A DNA stretch of 64,000 nucleotides from Acaudatibacter sp963835495 (GTDB taxonomy: Bacteria > Pseudomonadota > Alphaproteobacteria > Caulobacterales > Caulobacteraceae), in the NCBI GenBank assembly GCA_963835495.1, contig CAWIFQ010000003.1:1178001-1242000 (forward strand), given 5' to 3'. Position numbers and translations under genes: made by a program. A model generated the notes under the pieces. That model made no database searches. It saw only the letters and a list, made by a program, of their open reading frames with translations, and was not told the origin of the DNA. This document shows positions 29,191-38,751 of the stretch, in pieces (the stretch's first letter is position 1; each line of letters opens with the position of its first letter).

Positions 29191-29842
29191 TCAGTCGATA
29201 CGACTTAGCGCTTCTGCGAGGCCGGCCAGCGTCTCGATGCGCAGATCGGCCTCGGCGACCTGCGGCGAGGCGGCGTGGATCACGCCCCAGGGGCCGCGGC
29301 GGATGAAGACGCTGTGCATCCCCGCGGCCCTGGCGGGCAACACGTCGTTGTCCAGCCGGTCGCCGACATAGGCGATGGCGCTGGCCGGCGCGCCCGCGGC
29401 TTCGACGACCTTGGCGAAGAAGCCCGGATCAGGCTTCTCGACCCCCCAGCGGGCCGAGGAGGCGATGAAGTCGGCCGGGACGCCGAGCGCGGCCAGCGAC
29501 GTCTCCGCCGCCTCCGGCTGGTTGCCGGCGATGCCGATGCGAAAGCCGGCGGACCGCAGCGCGGCCAGGCACGGCAAGGCGTCCGGATAGAAGTCGCCTC
29601 GGCTCGAGCGTGTAGCGCCAGCCGGCCTGCTCGCGGCGCTGCTGTTCGGCCGCCAGATCGAGGCCGGGCCGCACCAGTTCGAATACCCGGCGGTGATGCC
29701 AGCCGCGCTCGACCACGGCGCCGAACGCAGCGAAGAAGGTCAGGCGGGGCACGCCCAGCCAGTCGGCCCAGTCGCCCCAGTGCCGGGTCTCGTCGACCAG
29801 GGTCTCGCCGACGTCGAACACGACGCAGCGGATGCGGCTCAT
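29191..29842 (-). CDS. HAD family hydrolase (frame broken)
   Basis: About 217 residues with HAD motif I CVVFDVGETLVDE, a cap region, motif II in IAGNQ, motif III Lys in VEKPDPGFF and motif IV YVGDRLDNDV. HAD enzymes are phosphatases or dehalogenases; this is the short subclass I type, substrate unknown. A break near 29595 separates TLEP from DFYPDALPCLAALR. Its ATG overlaps the lolD stop, so it is the last gene of the lol transcript. Confidence 0.87.
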
Positions 29843-30525
29843 TGGCCCTGCGGCTCCAGCCGCCCATCCTTCAGCGCCAGCACCCGGTCCATGAAGGTAG
29901 TCAGTTCCAGGTTGTGGGTGGCGACCACGGCGGCGACGCCGCGCTGGCGGGCCTGGTCGTGCAGGCTCTGGAACACGGTCTTCGAGGTGGTCGGGTCGAG
30001 ATTGCCGGTCGGCTCGTCGCACAGCAGCAGCCGCGGGCTATTGGCCAGGGCGCGGGCGACGGCGACGCGCTGCTGCTCGCCGCCGGAGAGCTTGGCCGGC
30101 TGATGGGTCAGCCGGTCGGCCAGGCCGAGGTCGCCCAGCAACTGCCTCGCCCTCGCTTCCGCGTCGCGCCGGGACTTTCCGGCGATCATCAGCGGCAGGG
30201 CGACGTTGTCGAGCGCGGAGAGCTCCGGCAGCAGGTGGTGGAACTGATAGACGAAGCCGATGTCGCGCAGCCGGATCCGGGTGCGGGCGCGGTCCGACAG
30301 CGTCGAGCAGTCCTCGCCGTTGATCTCGATGGTCCCGGCGGTCGGGTGTTCCAGCAGTCCGGCGGCGTGCAGCAGCGACGACTTGCCGGAGCCGGAAGGC
30401 CCGATCAGGCCGACTAGCTCGCCCGGAAACACCTCCAGGTCGGCGCCCTTCAGCACTTCCAGTGTGCGCTCGCCGGTGACGTAGGACCGCTTCAGCCCGC
30501 GGATGACCAGGACAGGGTCACTCAT
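29839..30525 (-). CDS. lolD: Lipoprotein-releasing system ATPase LolD
   Basis: 228 residues of an ABC ATPase: Walker A GPSGSGKSSLL, Q-loop YQFHHLLPEL, signature LSGGEQQR, Walker B LLLCDEPTG and His switch ATHN. With the LolC/E-type permease encoded upstream, whose stop it overlaps by 8 bp, it extracts outer-membrane lipoproteins from the inner membrane for transfer to LolA. Confidence 0.95.
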   Translation of the reverse strand: MSDPVLVIRGLKRSYVTGERTLEVLKGADLEVFPGELVGLIGPSGSGKSSLLHAAGLLEHPTAGTIEINGEDCSTLSDRARTRIRLRDIGFVYQFHHLLPELSALDNVALPLMIAGKSRRDAEARARQLLGDLGLADRLTHQPAKLSGGEQQRVAVARALANSPRLLLCDEPTGNLDPTTSKTVFQSLHDQARQRGVAAVVATHNLELTTFMDRVLALKDGRLEPQGQ

Positions 30526-31795
30526 AACGAAGCGCCTCGACCGGATCGAGCCGCGAGGCGCGCCAGGCCGGATAGAGCGTCGAGAGGAAGGCGCAGAGCA
30601 GCGAGAAGACGGTGATGATCACCACCTCCTTCGGGTCCAGCCGCGCCGGCAGCTGGGAGAGGAAGTAGATCTTGGCGTTGAACACCTGCACGCCGAACAG
30701 CCACTCGACGAAGTGCTGGATCGGCACGATGAAGGCGCAGAACAGCACGCCGATCAGCACGCCCGCGGCGGTGCCCAGCGCGCCGATGGCCGAGCCGCAC
30801 ATGAAGAAGATGCGCAGGATCGAGCTTTGCCGCGCGCCGATGGTGCGCAGGATGGCGATGTCGCGCGCCTTGTTCTTCACCAGCATCACCAGCGCCGAGA
30901 TGATGTTCAGCGAGGCGATCAGGACCAGCAGCGCGAGGATCAGGAACATCACGTTGTGCTCGACCTGCAAGGCGCCGAAGTAGTCCTGGTTCTTCTCGGT
31001 CCAGTCGCTGACAACCGCGCCAGGCCCCGCCGCTTCGGCCAGGGCCGGCTTGATCGCCGGGGCGAGATCGACGTCGTCGAGCTTGACCTCGATGTAGTCG
31101 ACGCCGTCGCCGCGGGCGAAGAACAGCTGGGCCTGCTTCAGCGGCATGTAGACGAAGGTCTGGTCGTACTCGCTCATGCCGACTTCGAAGATCCCGCCGA
31201 CCGTGTAGGCCTTCTGCACCGGCACCGTGCCCAGCGCCGTCTCCGCGCCGGACGGGCCGGTCAGCGTGACCATGTCGCCGGCCTTGACGCCGAGGCTCTG
31301 CGCCAGCCGCGCGCCCAGCAGGATGCGGTCGCCGCCGTCGTCGCCGTCGCCGAAGCCGACCAGCGAGCCGTCCTTGATGTTGCCGGCGACCAGCTTCATC
31401 GCCTTCAGGTCGGCCGGCTCGACGCCGCGCACGACCGCGCCGGCCGCGCCGCTCTGGCTCTGTACCAGGGCCTCGGACTCGACCACGGGCACCGCCTGCG
31501 CGACGTGCGGCACCGCCCTGATCCGTGCGATGGCCGCCGCGCGCTGCGGCGGCGGCTGGCCGGAGATCACCACATAGTCGTGGCCGTTGAAGCCCAGGAT
31601 CAGGTTGCTGAGATCGGAGCGGAAGCCGTTCATCACCGAGATGACGATGATCAGCACCGAGACGGCGAGCGTGATGGCGATGAACGAGATCACCGCGATC
31701 AGCGCCACCCCGCCTTCGTCGCGGCGGGCGCGCAGATAGCGGGCGGCGATCTCGCGCTCCCAGGCGCTGAAGGGCGGCGCTGCCTCGTCGCTCAT
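30518..31795 (-). CDS. lolC: Lipoprotein-releasing system permease LolC/E
   Basis: 425 residues: one N-terminal helix (ALIAVISFIAITLAVSVLIIV), a large MacB-like periplasmic domain and three C-terminal helices, ending SRLDPVEALRYE, the canonical FtsX/LolCE fold. Alphaproteobacteria usually have one permease acting as a homodimer. Start ATG at 31795; a longer frame upstream overlaps DUF1467 in the wrong composition. The symbol could equally be lolE. Confidence 0.92.
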   Translation of the reverse strand: MSDEAAPPFSAWEREIAARYLRARRDEGGVALIAVISFIAITLAVSVLIIVISVMNGFRSDLSNLILGFNGHDYVVISGQPPPQRAAAIARIRAVPHVAQAVPVVESEALVQSQSGAAGAVVRGVEPADLKAMKLVAGNIKDGSLVGFGDGDDGGDRILLGARLAQSLGVKAGDMVTLTGPSGAETALGTVPVQKAYTVGGIFEVGMSEYDQTFVYMPLKQAQLFFARGDGVDYIEVKLDDVDLAPAIKPALAEAAGPGAVVSDWTEKNQDYFGALQVEHNVMFLILALLVLIASLNIISALVMLVKNKARDIAILRTIGARQSSILRIFFMCGSAIGALGTAAGVLIGVLFCAFIVPIQHFVEWLFGVQVFNAKIYFLSQLPARLDPKEVVIITVFSLLCAFLSTLYPAWRASRLDPVEALRYE

Positions 31796-31800
31796 CGGCG

Positions 31801-32061
31801 TCAGCCGATATTCCTCAGCATGCCGAGAGAGATCCAGTGGAAGTGCACGGCGATCCAGAACGGCGCGAACAGCAGCGCCGAGATCCAGGTGGTGGTGATG
31901 AACTTGCGCTTCAGCTTCGGATCGACCGGCGCGCCAGGATCGCCGCCGCCAGGCGTCTTGATGCCGGCTTCCGCATGGCTGACCACCCCGACCGGCAGCA
32001 CGCTGAACAGCACCACCCACCAGACGATCAGGTAGATCGCGAGCGAGGTCTCGAAGTTCAT
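31801..32061 (-). CDS. DUF1467 family membrane protein
   Basis: 86 residues with two hydrophobic segments (YLIVWWVVLFSVLPVGV and ISALLFAPFWIAVHF) separated by a polar loop with KRKFITTTW. This is the DUF1467 pattern, a small inner-membrane family of unknown role found next to mce and lol genes in alphaproteobacteria. Its start overlaps the mce stop. Confidence 0.88.
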   Translation of the reverse strand: MNFETSLAIYLIVWWVVLFSVLPVGVVSHAEAGIKTPGGGDPGAPVDPKLKRKFITTTWISALLFAPFWIAVHFHWISLGMLRNIG

Positions 32062-32495
32062 GCGTGAGCCCCGGAATGCGTGCTCGGCGGCTCGGCCATC
32101 AGCTCCACCAGCACCCCGCCCATGTCCTTCGGGTGCACGAAGATCACCGGCACGCCGTGGGCGCCGATCCGAGGCTCGCCGGTTCCCAGCACGGTCGCGC
32201 CCTTGGCCCGCATCTCGTCGCGGGCGACCAGGATGTCCGGCACCTCGAAGCAGACGTGGTGCTGGCCGCCGCGCGGGTTCTTTTCCAGGAAGGCGGTGAT
32301 CGGCGAGTTGTCGCCGTAGGGCTCGATCAGTTCGATCTGGGCGTTGGGCAGCTCGACGAAGCTGACCCAGACGCCCTGCTCCGGCAGCGCGCGCTTTTCG
32401 GTGACCTTGGTCGCCCCGAGAACGTCGAGATAGAGCTTCCACGACTGTTCGATCGAGGGCGTGGCGATGCCGACATGGTTGAGGCGTCCGATCAT
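32058..32495 (-). CDS. mce: Methylmalonyl-CoA epimerase
   Basis: 145 residues of the vicinal oxygen chelate fold with metal ligands in RLNHVGIAT (His), IELIEPYG (Glu), GGQHHVCFEV (His) and GVLVELM (Glu). It interconverts (R)- and (S)-methylmalonyl-CoA in propionate metabolism. First gene of the mce-DUF1467-lol operon. Confidence 0.93.
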   Translation of the reverse strand: MIGRLNHVGIATPSIEQSWKLYLDVLGATKVTEKRALPEQGVWVSFVELPNAQIELIEPYGDNSPITAFLEKNPRGGQHHVCFEVPDILVARDEMRAKGATVLGTGEPRIGAHGVPVIFVHPKDMGGVLVELMAEPPSTHSGAHA

Positions 32496-32817
32496 GTCCG
32501 AGCCCTAGCACCGTTGCCGCGGCGATTGAAGGCGGTGGTGGCGGCCGCGAGCCGGCTGAGGTGGTCGCAAGCGCGACCGCTGGAGCGCTGTCGGCTTTGA
32601 CGTCGACTTCCGCGTATCCGCGCGGCTTCGGAAGCGTGCCCGGTTGCTTGGGTGTCTGCAACGGGCCGAACCGACTATTGAAAGGCGGACGGCGCGAGGC
32701 GCGCGTCACGAATAGTCAAGCTTATGTCCCGTCCCGCAATGCGCCGGTCCTGAAATGTTCTGGGCGGACCGCCTTCGGATCGATGCGCGAAATCGAACGT
32801 CCGCGTGAGCTGGCCGC
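32496..32817. other. Intergenic region without a supported gene
   Basis: 322 bp between mce and the cytochrome b gene. A proline-rich frame runs on the minus strand but enters mce out of phase and has no start with a ribosome site; I do not call it. In related genomes rnj lies here next to mce. Confidence 0.5.
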
Positions 32818-33435
32818 TCAGTCGGCCCCGCGGCCACGGGCGCCTGGCAACATGCGCCACAGCACCGGATGGCCGTCGAACTGATGCTTGAGGGCGCCGG
32901 CGATGTGAAGCGCCAGGTTGAGTATGATCAACCAAATCAACCAAAACGCATGGATCGACTTCAGCCCATGTCGGAGGGGGCGGCTGTGCGCCATGAACCC
33001 CAGACCAGGCAGGCGCGGCCACGGGATGACACCCCACCAGGAGATCGGGTCGGTTTCCAGCGACACCAACATCCAGCCAGTGAGCGGCAGGACCAGTAGG
33101 AGGACGTAGAAGAGCGTGTGAGTCATGTTGATCGTCAGGCGCTCCCAGCCTGGCGTGTCGGCCCGTAGTGGCGGCGGCCGCTGCGCCAGCCGCACGCCGA
33201 TCCGGGCGAGCACCAGTAGCAGTATCGTGAGCCCTAACGACACGTGCCAGCTCTGGATCTGATCCTGCTGCGGCGTGTGATCCGGAACCCACTCGTTCAT
33301 CCACCAGCCCAGGAAGACCTGGACCACGATCAGGACCGCGATGGTCCAGTGGAGCAGGATCGCAGACAGGGCGTAGCGACGGGTCGCCGCTTGTGCGCCC
33401 GGCGAGGGAATGGCCGCGCCATCGTGGGTGGTCAT
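32818..33435 (-). CDS. Cytochrome b561 family protein
   Basis: 205 residues with four membrane helices and haem-ligand histidines in ILLHWTIAVL, QSWHVSLG, NMTHTLFY and LKSIHAFWL. This is the bacterial CybB type, a di-haem b cytochrome that passes electrons from quinol, often to periplasmic acceptors. No partner gene (such as a catalase-like or YceI protein) lies next to it. Confidence 0.9.
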   Translation of the reverse strand: MTTHDGAAIPSPGAQAATRRYALSAILLHWTIAVLIVVQVFLGWWMNEWVPDHTPQQDQIQSWHVSLGLTILLLVLARIGVRLAQRPPPLRADTPGWERLTINMTHTLFYVLLLVLPLTGWMLVSLETDPISWWGVIPWPRLPGLGFMAHSRPLRHGLKSIHAFWLIWLIILNLALHIAGALKHQFDGHPVLWRMLPGARGRGAD

Positions 33436-33605
33436 TGGCGTTCTTGTCCTCCGAAGCGTCGCAATAACGCCCGCGCAGCGATAGAGATGCGTTGGCAGAC
33501 AAACTAGCCACTTCCAAGCTGAACTTCCGGCAACGCGGTCCGGCGCGCGCCATCATCCTGCCCCCACCCCGCGAACCCTATTGCTCCGCGACGCCGATCG
33601 GGATA

Positions 33606-33620
33606 CTTTGCATTACAAAG
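33606..33620. promoter_or_regulatory. Candidate operator 1 for the 34242 regulator
   Basis: CTTTG-CATTA-CAAAG, a perfect 5+5 inverted repeat within a wider TACTTTG half, 27 bp before the gene at 33647. A closely similar site is at 34631. Confidence 0.5.
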
Positions 33621-33646
33621 CGATGGGGCTTGGGCGGGGCTAGGCG

Positions 33647-34249
33647 ATGCAGGATCTGGATCGGGCCTTGGCGGAAATCGGCGCGATTCGCAGCCAGCTG
33701 GCGCGGGGGGAGCGGTTCCACGGGTTGGGACCGACCGCGTTCGCCTCCACCGGCGTGCTGGCCGTGCTCGCCGCGCTCGGCCAGGCGCGCTGGATGCCGT
33801 CGCCCGGGATCACCGCCTTTCTCGCGCTCTGGCTCGCGGTCGCCGCCGTCTCGGCGGGCGTGATCGGGCTGGAGATGATCAACCGCTCGCGGCGGATGCA
33901 CTCGGCGCTGGCCGACGAGATGATCTCGGCCGCCGTGCTGCAGTTCCTGCCGGCGGCGGGCGCAGGGGTGTTGCTCACCGCGGTGCTGTTCCGCTTCGCG
34001 CCGCAGTGCCTGTGGATGACGCCGGGGCTGTGGCAGATCACCTTCGGGCTCGGGGTGTTCGCCTCGTGCCGGTTCCTGCCGCGCGGCCTGCTGCTGGTCG
34101 GCGGCTGGTATGTCGCCAGCGGCCTGGCCTGCCTGGCCTACGCCCAGGGACCACACGCCCTGTCAGCCTGGACCATGGGCGGACCGTTCGGCATCGGACA
34201 GATCCTGGTGGCCGCCGTGCTGCGTTTTTCTGGAGAGCGGGATGAGTGA
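33647..34249 (+). CDS. Hypothetical integral membrane protein
   Basis: 200 residues; an N-terminal soluble helix (MQDLDRALAEIGAIRSQLARG) followed by five or so hydrophobic segments. I do not recognise a named family. It overlaps by 8 bp the start of a winged-helix regulator, so the pair is one unit, probably autoregulated through the palindrome at 33606. Confidence 0.7.
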   Translation: MQDLDRALAEIGAIRSQLARGERFHGLGPTAFASTGVLAVLAALGQARWMPSPGITAFLALWLAVAAVSAGVIGLEMINRSRRMHSALADEMISAAVLQFLPAAGAGVLLTAVLFRFAPQCLWMTPGLWQITFGLGVFASCRFLPRGLLLVGGWYVASGLACLAYAQGPHALSAWTMGGPFGIGQILVAAVLRFSGERDE

Positions 34250-34610
34250 TCCAGCCCCCTTCGCCTACGAGGGCCTCGATCGGGTGATCCACGAGCGCGC
34301 CCGGCTCGGCATCCTCACCTCGCTGACCGCCAACCCGAAAGGGCTGGTGTTCGGCGACCTGCGCCGCCTCTGCGGCCTCACCGACGGCAACCTCAGCCGC
34401 CACCTGGCGGTGCTGCAGGAGACCGGCCTGGTGGAGGTGACGAAGGGCTTCGAGCGCAACCGGCCGCAGACGGTGTGCCGGATCACGCCCGAGGGCCGCG
34501 CGCGGTTCCTGGAATACCTCGAGGTGCTGAACCAGGTCGTGCGCCAGGCGGCCGCCGCGGCCAAGGCGCAGTCCGACGATCGCCCCCTGCCCGGCCTCTC
34601 GATCGCCTGA
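34242..34610 (+). CDS. Winged-helix transcriptional regulator
   Basis: 122 residues: VIHERARLGILTSLTANPKG, then the recognition helix TDGNLSRHLAVLQETGLVEVTKGF and a wing (NRPQTVCRITPEGRARF). This is the small ArsR/MarR-like winged-helix class with no effector domain. ATG at 34242 is preceded by GAGAGCGGG. Nearly identical palindromes before the upstream gene and at the start of the next gene are its likely sites. Confidence 0.82.
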   Translation: MSDPAPFAYEGLDRVIHERARLGILTSLTANPKGLVFGDLRRLCGLTDGNLSRHLAVLQETGLVEVTKGFERNRPQTVCRITPEGRARFLEYLEVLNQVVRQAAAAAKAQSDDRPLPGLSIA

Positions 34611-34630
34611 CTCCCTTTTTTGGAAGGATG

Positions 34631-34645
34631 CTTTCCGTTGCAAAG
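34631..34645. promoter_or_regulatory. Candidate operator 2 for the 34242 regulator
   Basis: CTTTC-CGTTG-CAAAG, with GTA following, matching the site at 33606 at 11 of 15 positions. It overlaps the proposed start of the isoprenyl transferase gene. Confidence 0.45.
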
Positions 34646-35371
34646 TACTTGGCGGCCAGACAACCCGCTGCAATCCACGCCACTTCACGTGGCCATCATC
34701 ATGGACGGCAACGGCCGCTGGGGCGTGCGCCGGGGCCTCAGCCGCTCCGACGGCCACCACGCCGGCGCCGACGCCGTGCGCCGCACCGTTGAAGCCGCAC
34801 CGGACCTCGGCGTGACGACCCTGACCCTGTTCGCCTTCGCCGCGACCAACTGGCGGCGGCCGACCGAGGAGGTCGAAGCGCTGATGGCGTTGTTCCGGTC
34901 GTATCTGGCGGAGGATGCGCCGCGGTTGATCGAGGGCGGCGCGCGCCTGTCGATGATCGGCCGCCGCGACCGCCTGCCCGCCGACCTGGCCGCGGCGGTG
35001 GGCGAGATCGAGGCGGCGACCGCTTCAGGAGATCGCCTGAACCTACGGATCGCACTTGACTATTCGTCCCGCGAAGCCATCGCGCTCGCCGCCGCCCGGC
35101 TCGGCCCGGCCGGCTCGGCGGAAGACCTCGACCGCCTGATCGCCGGCGACGAATCGGCCCGGTGGACCTGCTGATCCGCACCGGCGGCGAGCAGCGGCTC
35201 TCCGACTTCATGCTCTGGGAATGCGCCTTCGCCGAGCTCTGGTTCACCCGCCGCATGTGGCCGGAGTTCGACGCCGCCGACCTGGCCCAGGCGATCGTAG
35301 ATTTCCGCCGGCGGAACCGGACGTTCGGCGCGGTGATCGATGACGGGATGCTACGGAGGGCAGTCGGCTAG
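34638..35371 (+). CDS. Isoprenyl transferase (UppS family; frame broken once)
   Basis: About 244 residues with the cis-prenyltransferase motifs HVAIIMDGNGRWG, FAFAATNWRRP, EVEALMALF and LLIRTGGEQRLSDFMLWE. It condenses isopentenyl-PP to make a polyprenyl diphosphate carrier. GNGRWG in place of GNGRWA and FAATNW for FSSENW suggest a diverged paralogue rather than the housekeeping uppS, which in Caulobacterales sits with pyrH-frr, so no symbol is given. TTG 34638 follows GGAAGGA; a TTG at 34620 lacks such a site. A missing C near 35155 breaks the frame. Confidence 0.82.
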
Positions 35372-35388
35372 ACCGCGGTTCTTGGTAT

Positions 35389-35449
35389 CCCTCGCCCCGC
35401 GTAGCGGGGAGAGGTCGAGCGAAGGCGTAGCCTTCGGCCGGGTGAGGGG
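35389..35449. repeat. Intergenic palindromic element, probable bidirectional terminator
   Basis: 61 bp with two hairpins inside an outer stem: CCCCGC-GTA-GCGGGG and CGAAGGC-GTA-GCCTTCG between CCCTC and GAGGG. It lies between the convergent stops of the isoprenyl transferase gene and rnj. I recognise the sequence type as a dispersed repeat of Caulobacterales from memory. Confidence 0.7.
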
Positions 35450-35502
35450 CTTGCGCGCAGAACGTCGGGCTGCGGCAGCGCAAGACCCGGCTTCGGCCGG
35501 CG

Positions 35503-37210
35503 CTAGACCCGCAGCACCGTCGTCTCGACCACGGGGCGGCGCTCCCAGATCCGGAATGCGGCCTTCTTCAGCGCCCGCGACAGCGCCTGCTCCACCGTCT
35601 GGTCGTCGTCGCGGTCGTGGCCTGAGAGCCGCTTCAGCGCCGTTTCCGCTTCGGAGGCGAGATCGTCCAGCGCTTCCTCGAGGTCGTAGTCTGCATCGCC
35701 CGGCAGGCCGAGCGCGCGAACCTGCGGACCGGAAACCAGGCGGCTGCGGCCGTCCAGCGCGACGGCGACGGTGAGCACGCCGTTGAACGCGGCGTGGCGG
35801 CGCTCGCGCAGCGCCTCGCCGTTCTCCGGCGTGACCATGCCGCCGTCGACGTAGAGTCGGCCGGCGGGCACTTCGTCGATGATCGCGGCGCGGCCGGGGG
35901 CGAGGCGCACCATGTCGCCGTTGCGCGGCGCCAGCGCCTCGGAGACCTGCAGGTCCTTGGCGAGGTTGACGTGCTCCAGCAGATGCCGGCGCTCGCCGTG
36001 GGTCGGCACGGCGATCCGGGGCCTCGCCCACTGGTACATCTGCTTCAGCTCGTCGCGGCAGGGGTGGCCGGAGACGTGCATGCCGGGGTGGTCGCGCTCG
36101 GTGTACAGGCGCACGCCGCGGTCGGCGAGCTTGTTCTGCAGGTTGCGGATCGGGATCTCGTTGCCGGGGATGACCCGCGAGGAGAAGACGCAGCTGTCGC
36201 CCTGCCCCAGGCTGACGTGCGGGTGCGTGCCGTCGGCGATGCGGGCCAGCGCCGCGCGCGGCTCGCCCTGGCTGCCGGTGCACAGGTAGAGGATCTTGTC
36301 GTCCGGGAAGTGCTCGGCGTCGGCGTCGGTGACGAACGGCTGCGATGCCCTCCAGCAGCCCGACCGACCTGGCCGCCGCCGCCATGCGGATCATCGAGCG
36401 GCCGACCAGGCAGACGCGGCGGCCGTTGGCCTCGGCGGCGCGGATGATCGAGTCCATCCGCGCGACGTTGGAGGCGAAGCAGGCGGCGGCGACCTTGCCC
36501 TTCAGGGTGCCGATCAGCTTGCTCAGCACCTCGCGGACGTCGGCTTCGGAGCCGGCCTCGCCGTCGACGAAGACGTTGGTGGAGTCGCAGACCATGGCCA
36601 GCACGCCCTCGTCGCCGAGCCGGCGGATGGCGTCCTGGTCGGTGGGCGCGCCGAGCAGCGGGTCCGGATCGATCTTCCAGTCGCCGGTGTGCAGGATCGT
36701 GCCGAGCGGGGTCCTGATCGCCAGGCCGTTGGGCTCGGGGATCGAGTGGGTGAGGGTGATCAGGGTCGATCTCGAACGGCCCGAGCCTGATCGTGCCCGA
36801 GAGCGGAATCTCGGTGATCCGCGCCTCATCGAGCAGGCCCTTCTCGCGCAGCTTCTCGCGCAGCAGGAAGGCGGTGAACGGCGTGGCGTAGAGGGGCGCC
36901 TTCAGCCGGGGCCACAGCCAGCCCACGGCGCCGATGTGGTCCTCGTGGGCGTGGGTCAGGACGATGCCGAGGATGTCCTTGGCGTGCTCCTCGATGAAGG
37001 TCGGGTCGGGCAGGATGATCTCGACGCCCGGCGTGGTCTGGTCGCCGAAGGTCACGCCCAGGTCGACCACGATCCACTTGCGGGCGTGGGGCGGGCCGTA
37101 GCCGTAGAGGTTGAAGTTCATGCCGATCTCGTTCGAGCCGCCCAGCGGCAGGAAGACGAGTTCGTCGCCAGAGACTCTGGGTGGGAGACTCGGTACGGGG
37201 AAGCTGTCAT
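35503..37210 (-). CDS. rnj: Ribonuclease J (frame broken several times)
   Basis: About 565 residues: VFLPLGGSNEIGMN, the metal motif LTHAHEDHIGAV, HTGDWKIDPDP, VSGHPCRDELKQMY and PTHGERRHLLEH, the RNase J beta-CASP arrangement. It is a 5'-exo/endoribonuclease in rRNA and mRNA processing. ATG 37210 overlaps the coaX stop (ATGA). Breaks occur between 37150 and 37185, near 36770 (an extra C before LITLTHS) and near 36345. It is the last gene of the nuo-birA-coaX-rnj run. Confidence 0.92.
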
Positions 37211-37998
37211 CCAGCCGCCAGATGGGTGTTCCGGCGGTAGATTTCGAGCAGGCCGCGGATGGTGAGGTCGTGGTCGAAGATGGTCGATCGCCGTCGGTGG
37301 CGCCCTCGAACAGCGAGGCGATGCCGCCGGTGCCGATCACGGTCAGCGGCTTGCCCCACTCGGCCTTGATGCGCGTCGACCAGTCCCTCGATCATGGCGA
37401 TGTAGCCCCAGAAGACGCCCGACTGCATGGCCTCGACCGTATCGACGCCGATCACGCGGTTGCCGGTCGGCCGGCGGATGGCGACCCGCGGCAGCTGGGC
37501 GGCGGCGTCGTGCAGCGCCTGCATGGAGAGGTTGATCCCGGGCGCGATCACCCCGCCCTCGAACGCCGCCGTCGCCGCGATGACGTCGAAGGTGGTGGCG
37601 GTGCCGCTAGTCGATCACGAGCAGGTCGCCCGGATAGGCCACGTGGGCGCCGATGGCGTTGACCAGCCGGTCGGCGCCGGCCTCGGACGGCTTCTCGATC
37701 CGCACCTCGATGCCGAGGTCGGCGTTCTCGCCGACCACCAGCGGCTCGACGTGCAGGTAGCGGCGCGACAGGTTGCGCAGGTTGAACAACGACTGCGGCA
37801 CGACGCTGGAGATGATGCAGGCGTCGAGCTGGCCGAGGCTCAGGCCGCTCATGGTCAGCAGCTGCGACAGCCAGACGGCGTATTCATCGGCGGTGCGGGT
37901 CGACTTCGGTGGCCGCGCGCCACTGGGCGATCCAGGCCTGCGCCGTCGTGGACGGCGAACAGGGTGTTGGTGTTGCCCTGCTCGATGGCCAGCAGCAT
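37207..37998 (-). CDS. coaX: Type III pantothenate kinase (frame broken several times)
   Basis: About 263 residues beginning MLLAIEQGNTNTLFAVHDG, with ISSVVPQSLFNLRN, GADRLVNAIGAHVAYPGDLLVIDFGTATTFDV split by a break at 37611, and GGVIAPGINLSM, the CoaX ASKHA-fold signature. It makes 4'-phosphopantothenate from pantothenate. Breaks near 37936, 37908, 37611, 37370 and 37290. It lies 1 bp from the birA stop. Confidence 0.9.
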
Positions 37999-37999
37999 C

Positions 38000-38743
38000 T
38001 CACTGACCTCCGAAGAAGACGTCGCCGGCGGTGATGCGGCGGACGACGCCGGACGCCGTGCGCAGGCGCAGGGCGCCGTCGGCGTCCAGGCCTTCGGCGA
38101 TGCCCGGCGACGGTCTCGTCCGGCAGGCGGGCGGTGCAGGCCTCGCCGAGGCCGTGGCGCGCTCGCCGTCCAGGCCTCGCGCGATCGGCGGGAACCCGAG
38201 CCGCTCCCACAGGTCGCGCCAGCGCTCGAAGCTCTCGGCCAGCACCGCCAGCGCCTCGAGCGGCGATGGCGGCGGGGCGCGCATGTGCTCGGCGAAGGCG
38301 GTGGCCGGGCGTTCGGCGTCCTCGGGCGGCGTCGCCAGGTTCACGCCGCAGCCGACCGCGAGCCAGAGGCCGCCGCTGGGATGCGGGCCGGACTCGACCA
38401 GGATGCCTGCAGTCTTCTTGCCGGCGATCATCGGGTCGTTCGGCCACTTCAGGCTGACCAGCGAGGCCGGCACGTAGGCGCTGGCGAGGTCGGCGACGGC
38501 CAGCGCGGCGACGAACGAGACCTGGGCGGCCTCGGCGGGGGGCTTGTCGGTGTGGCATCAGCAGGGTGGCGGCGAGGTTGCCGGCGCCGGTCTCCCACGT
38601 CCGCCCGCGCCGGCCGCGGCCGGCGGTCTGGCGCTTGGCGGTGATCCACAGCGGCCCGCGCTCGCCCGCCTCGGCCCGGCGGCGCGCCTCGGCGTTGGTG
38701 GAGTCGATCTCGTCGAGCGCCTCGATCGGGGGCAGCGCGTCAT
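38000..38743 (-). CDS. birA: Biotin--[acetyl-CoA-carboxylase] ligase BirA (frame broken)
   Basis: About 247 residues of the ligase domain with no N-terminal DNA-binding domain: LDEIDSTNAEARRRA, the biotinoyl-AMP loop TAGRGRRGRTWE, VSLKWPNDPMIAGKKTAG and GCGVNLATPP. It activates biotin and attaches it to BCCP; without the helix-turn-helix it cannot act as repressor. Breaks lie a few codons after ATG 38743 and near 38548, 38410 and 38110. It follows nuoN by 9 bp. Confidence 0.9.
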
Positions 38744-38751
38744 CGCTGGAG

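Noticed and set aside
32561..32884. Small ORF in the mce-cytochrome b gap
   Set aside because: It overlaps the cytochrome b 3' end, has no ribosome site and no recognisable sequence.
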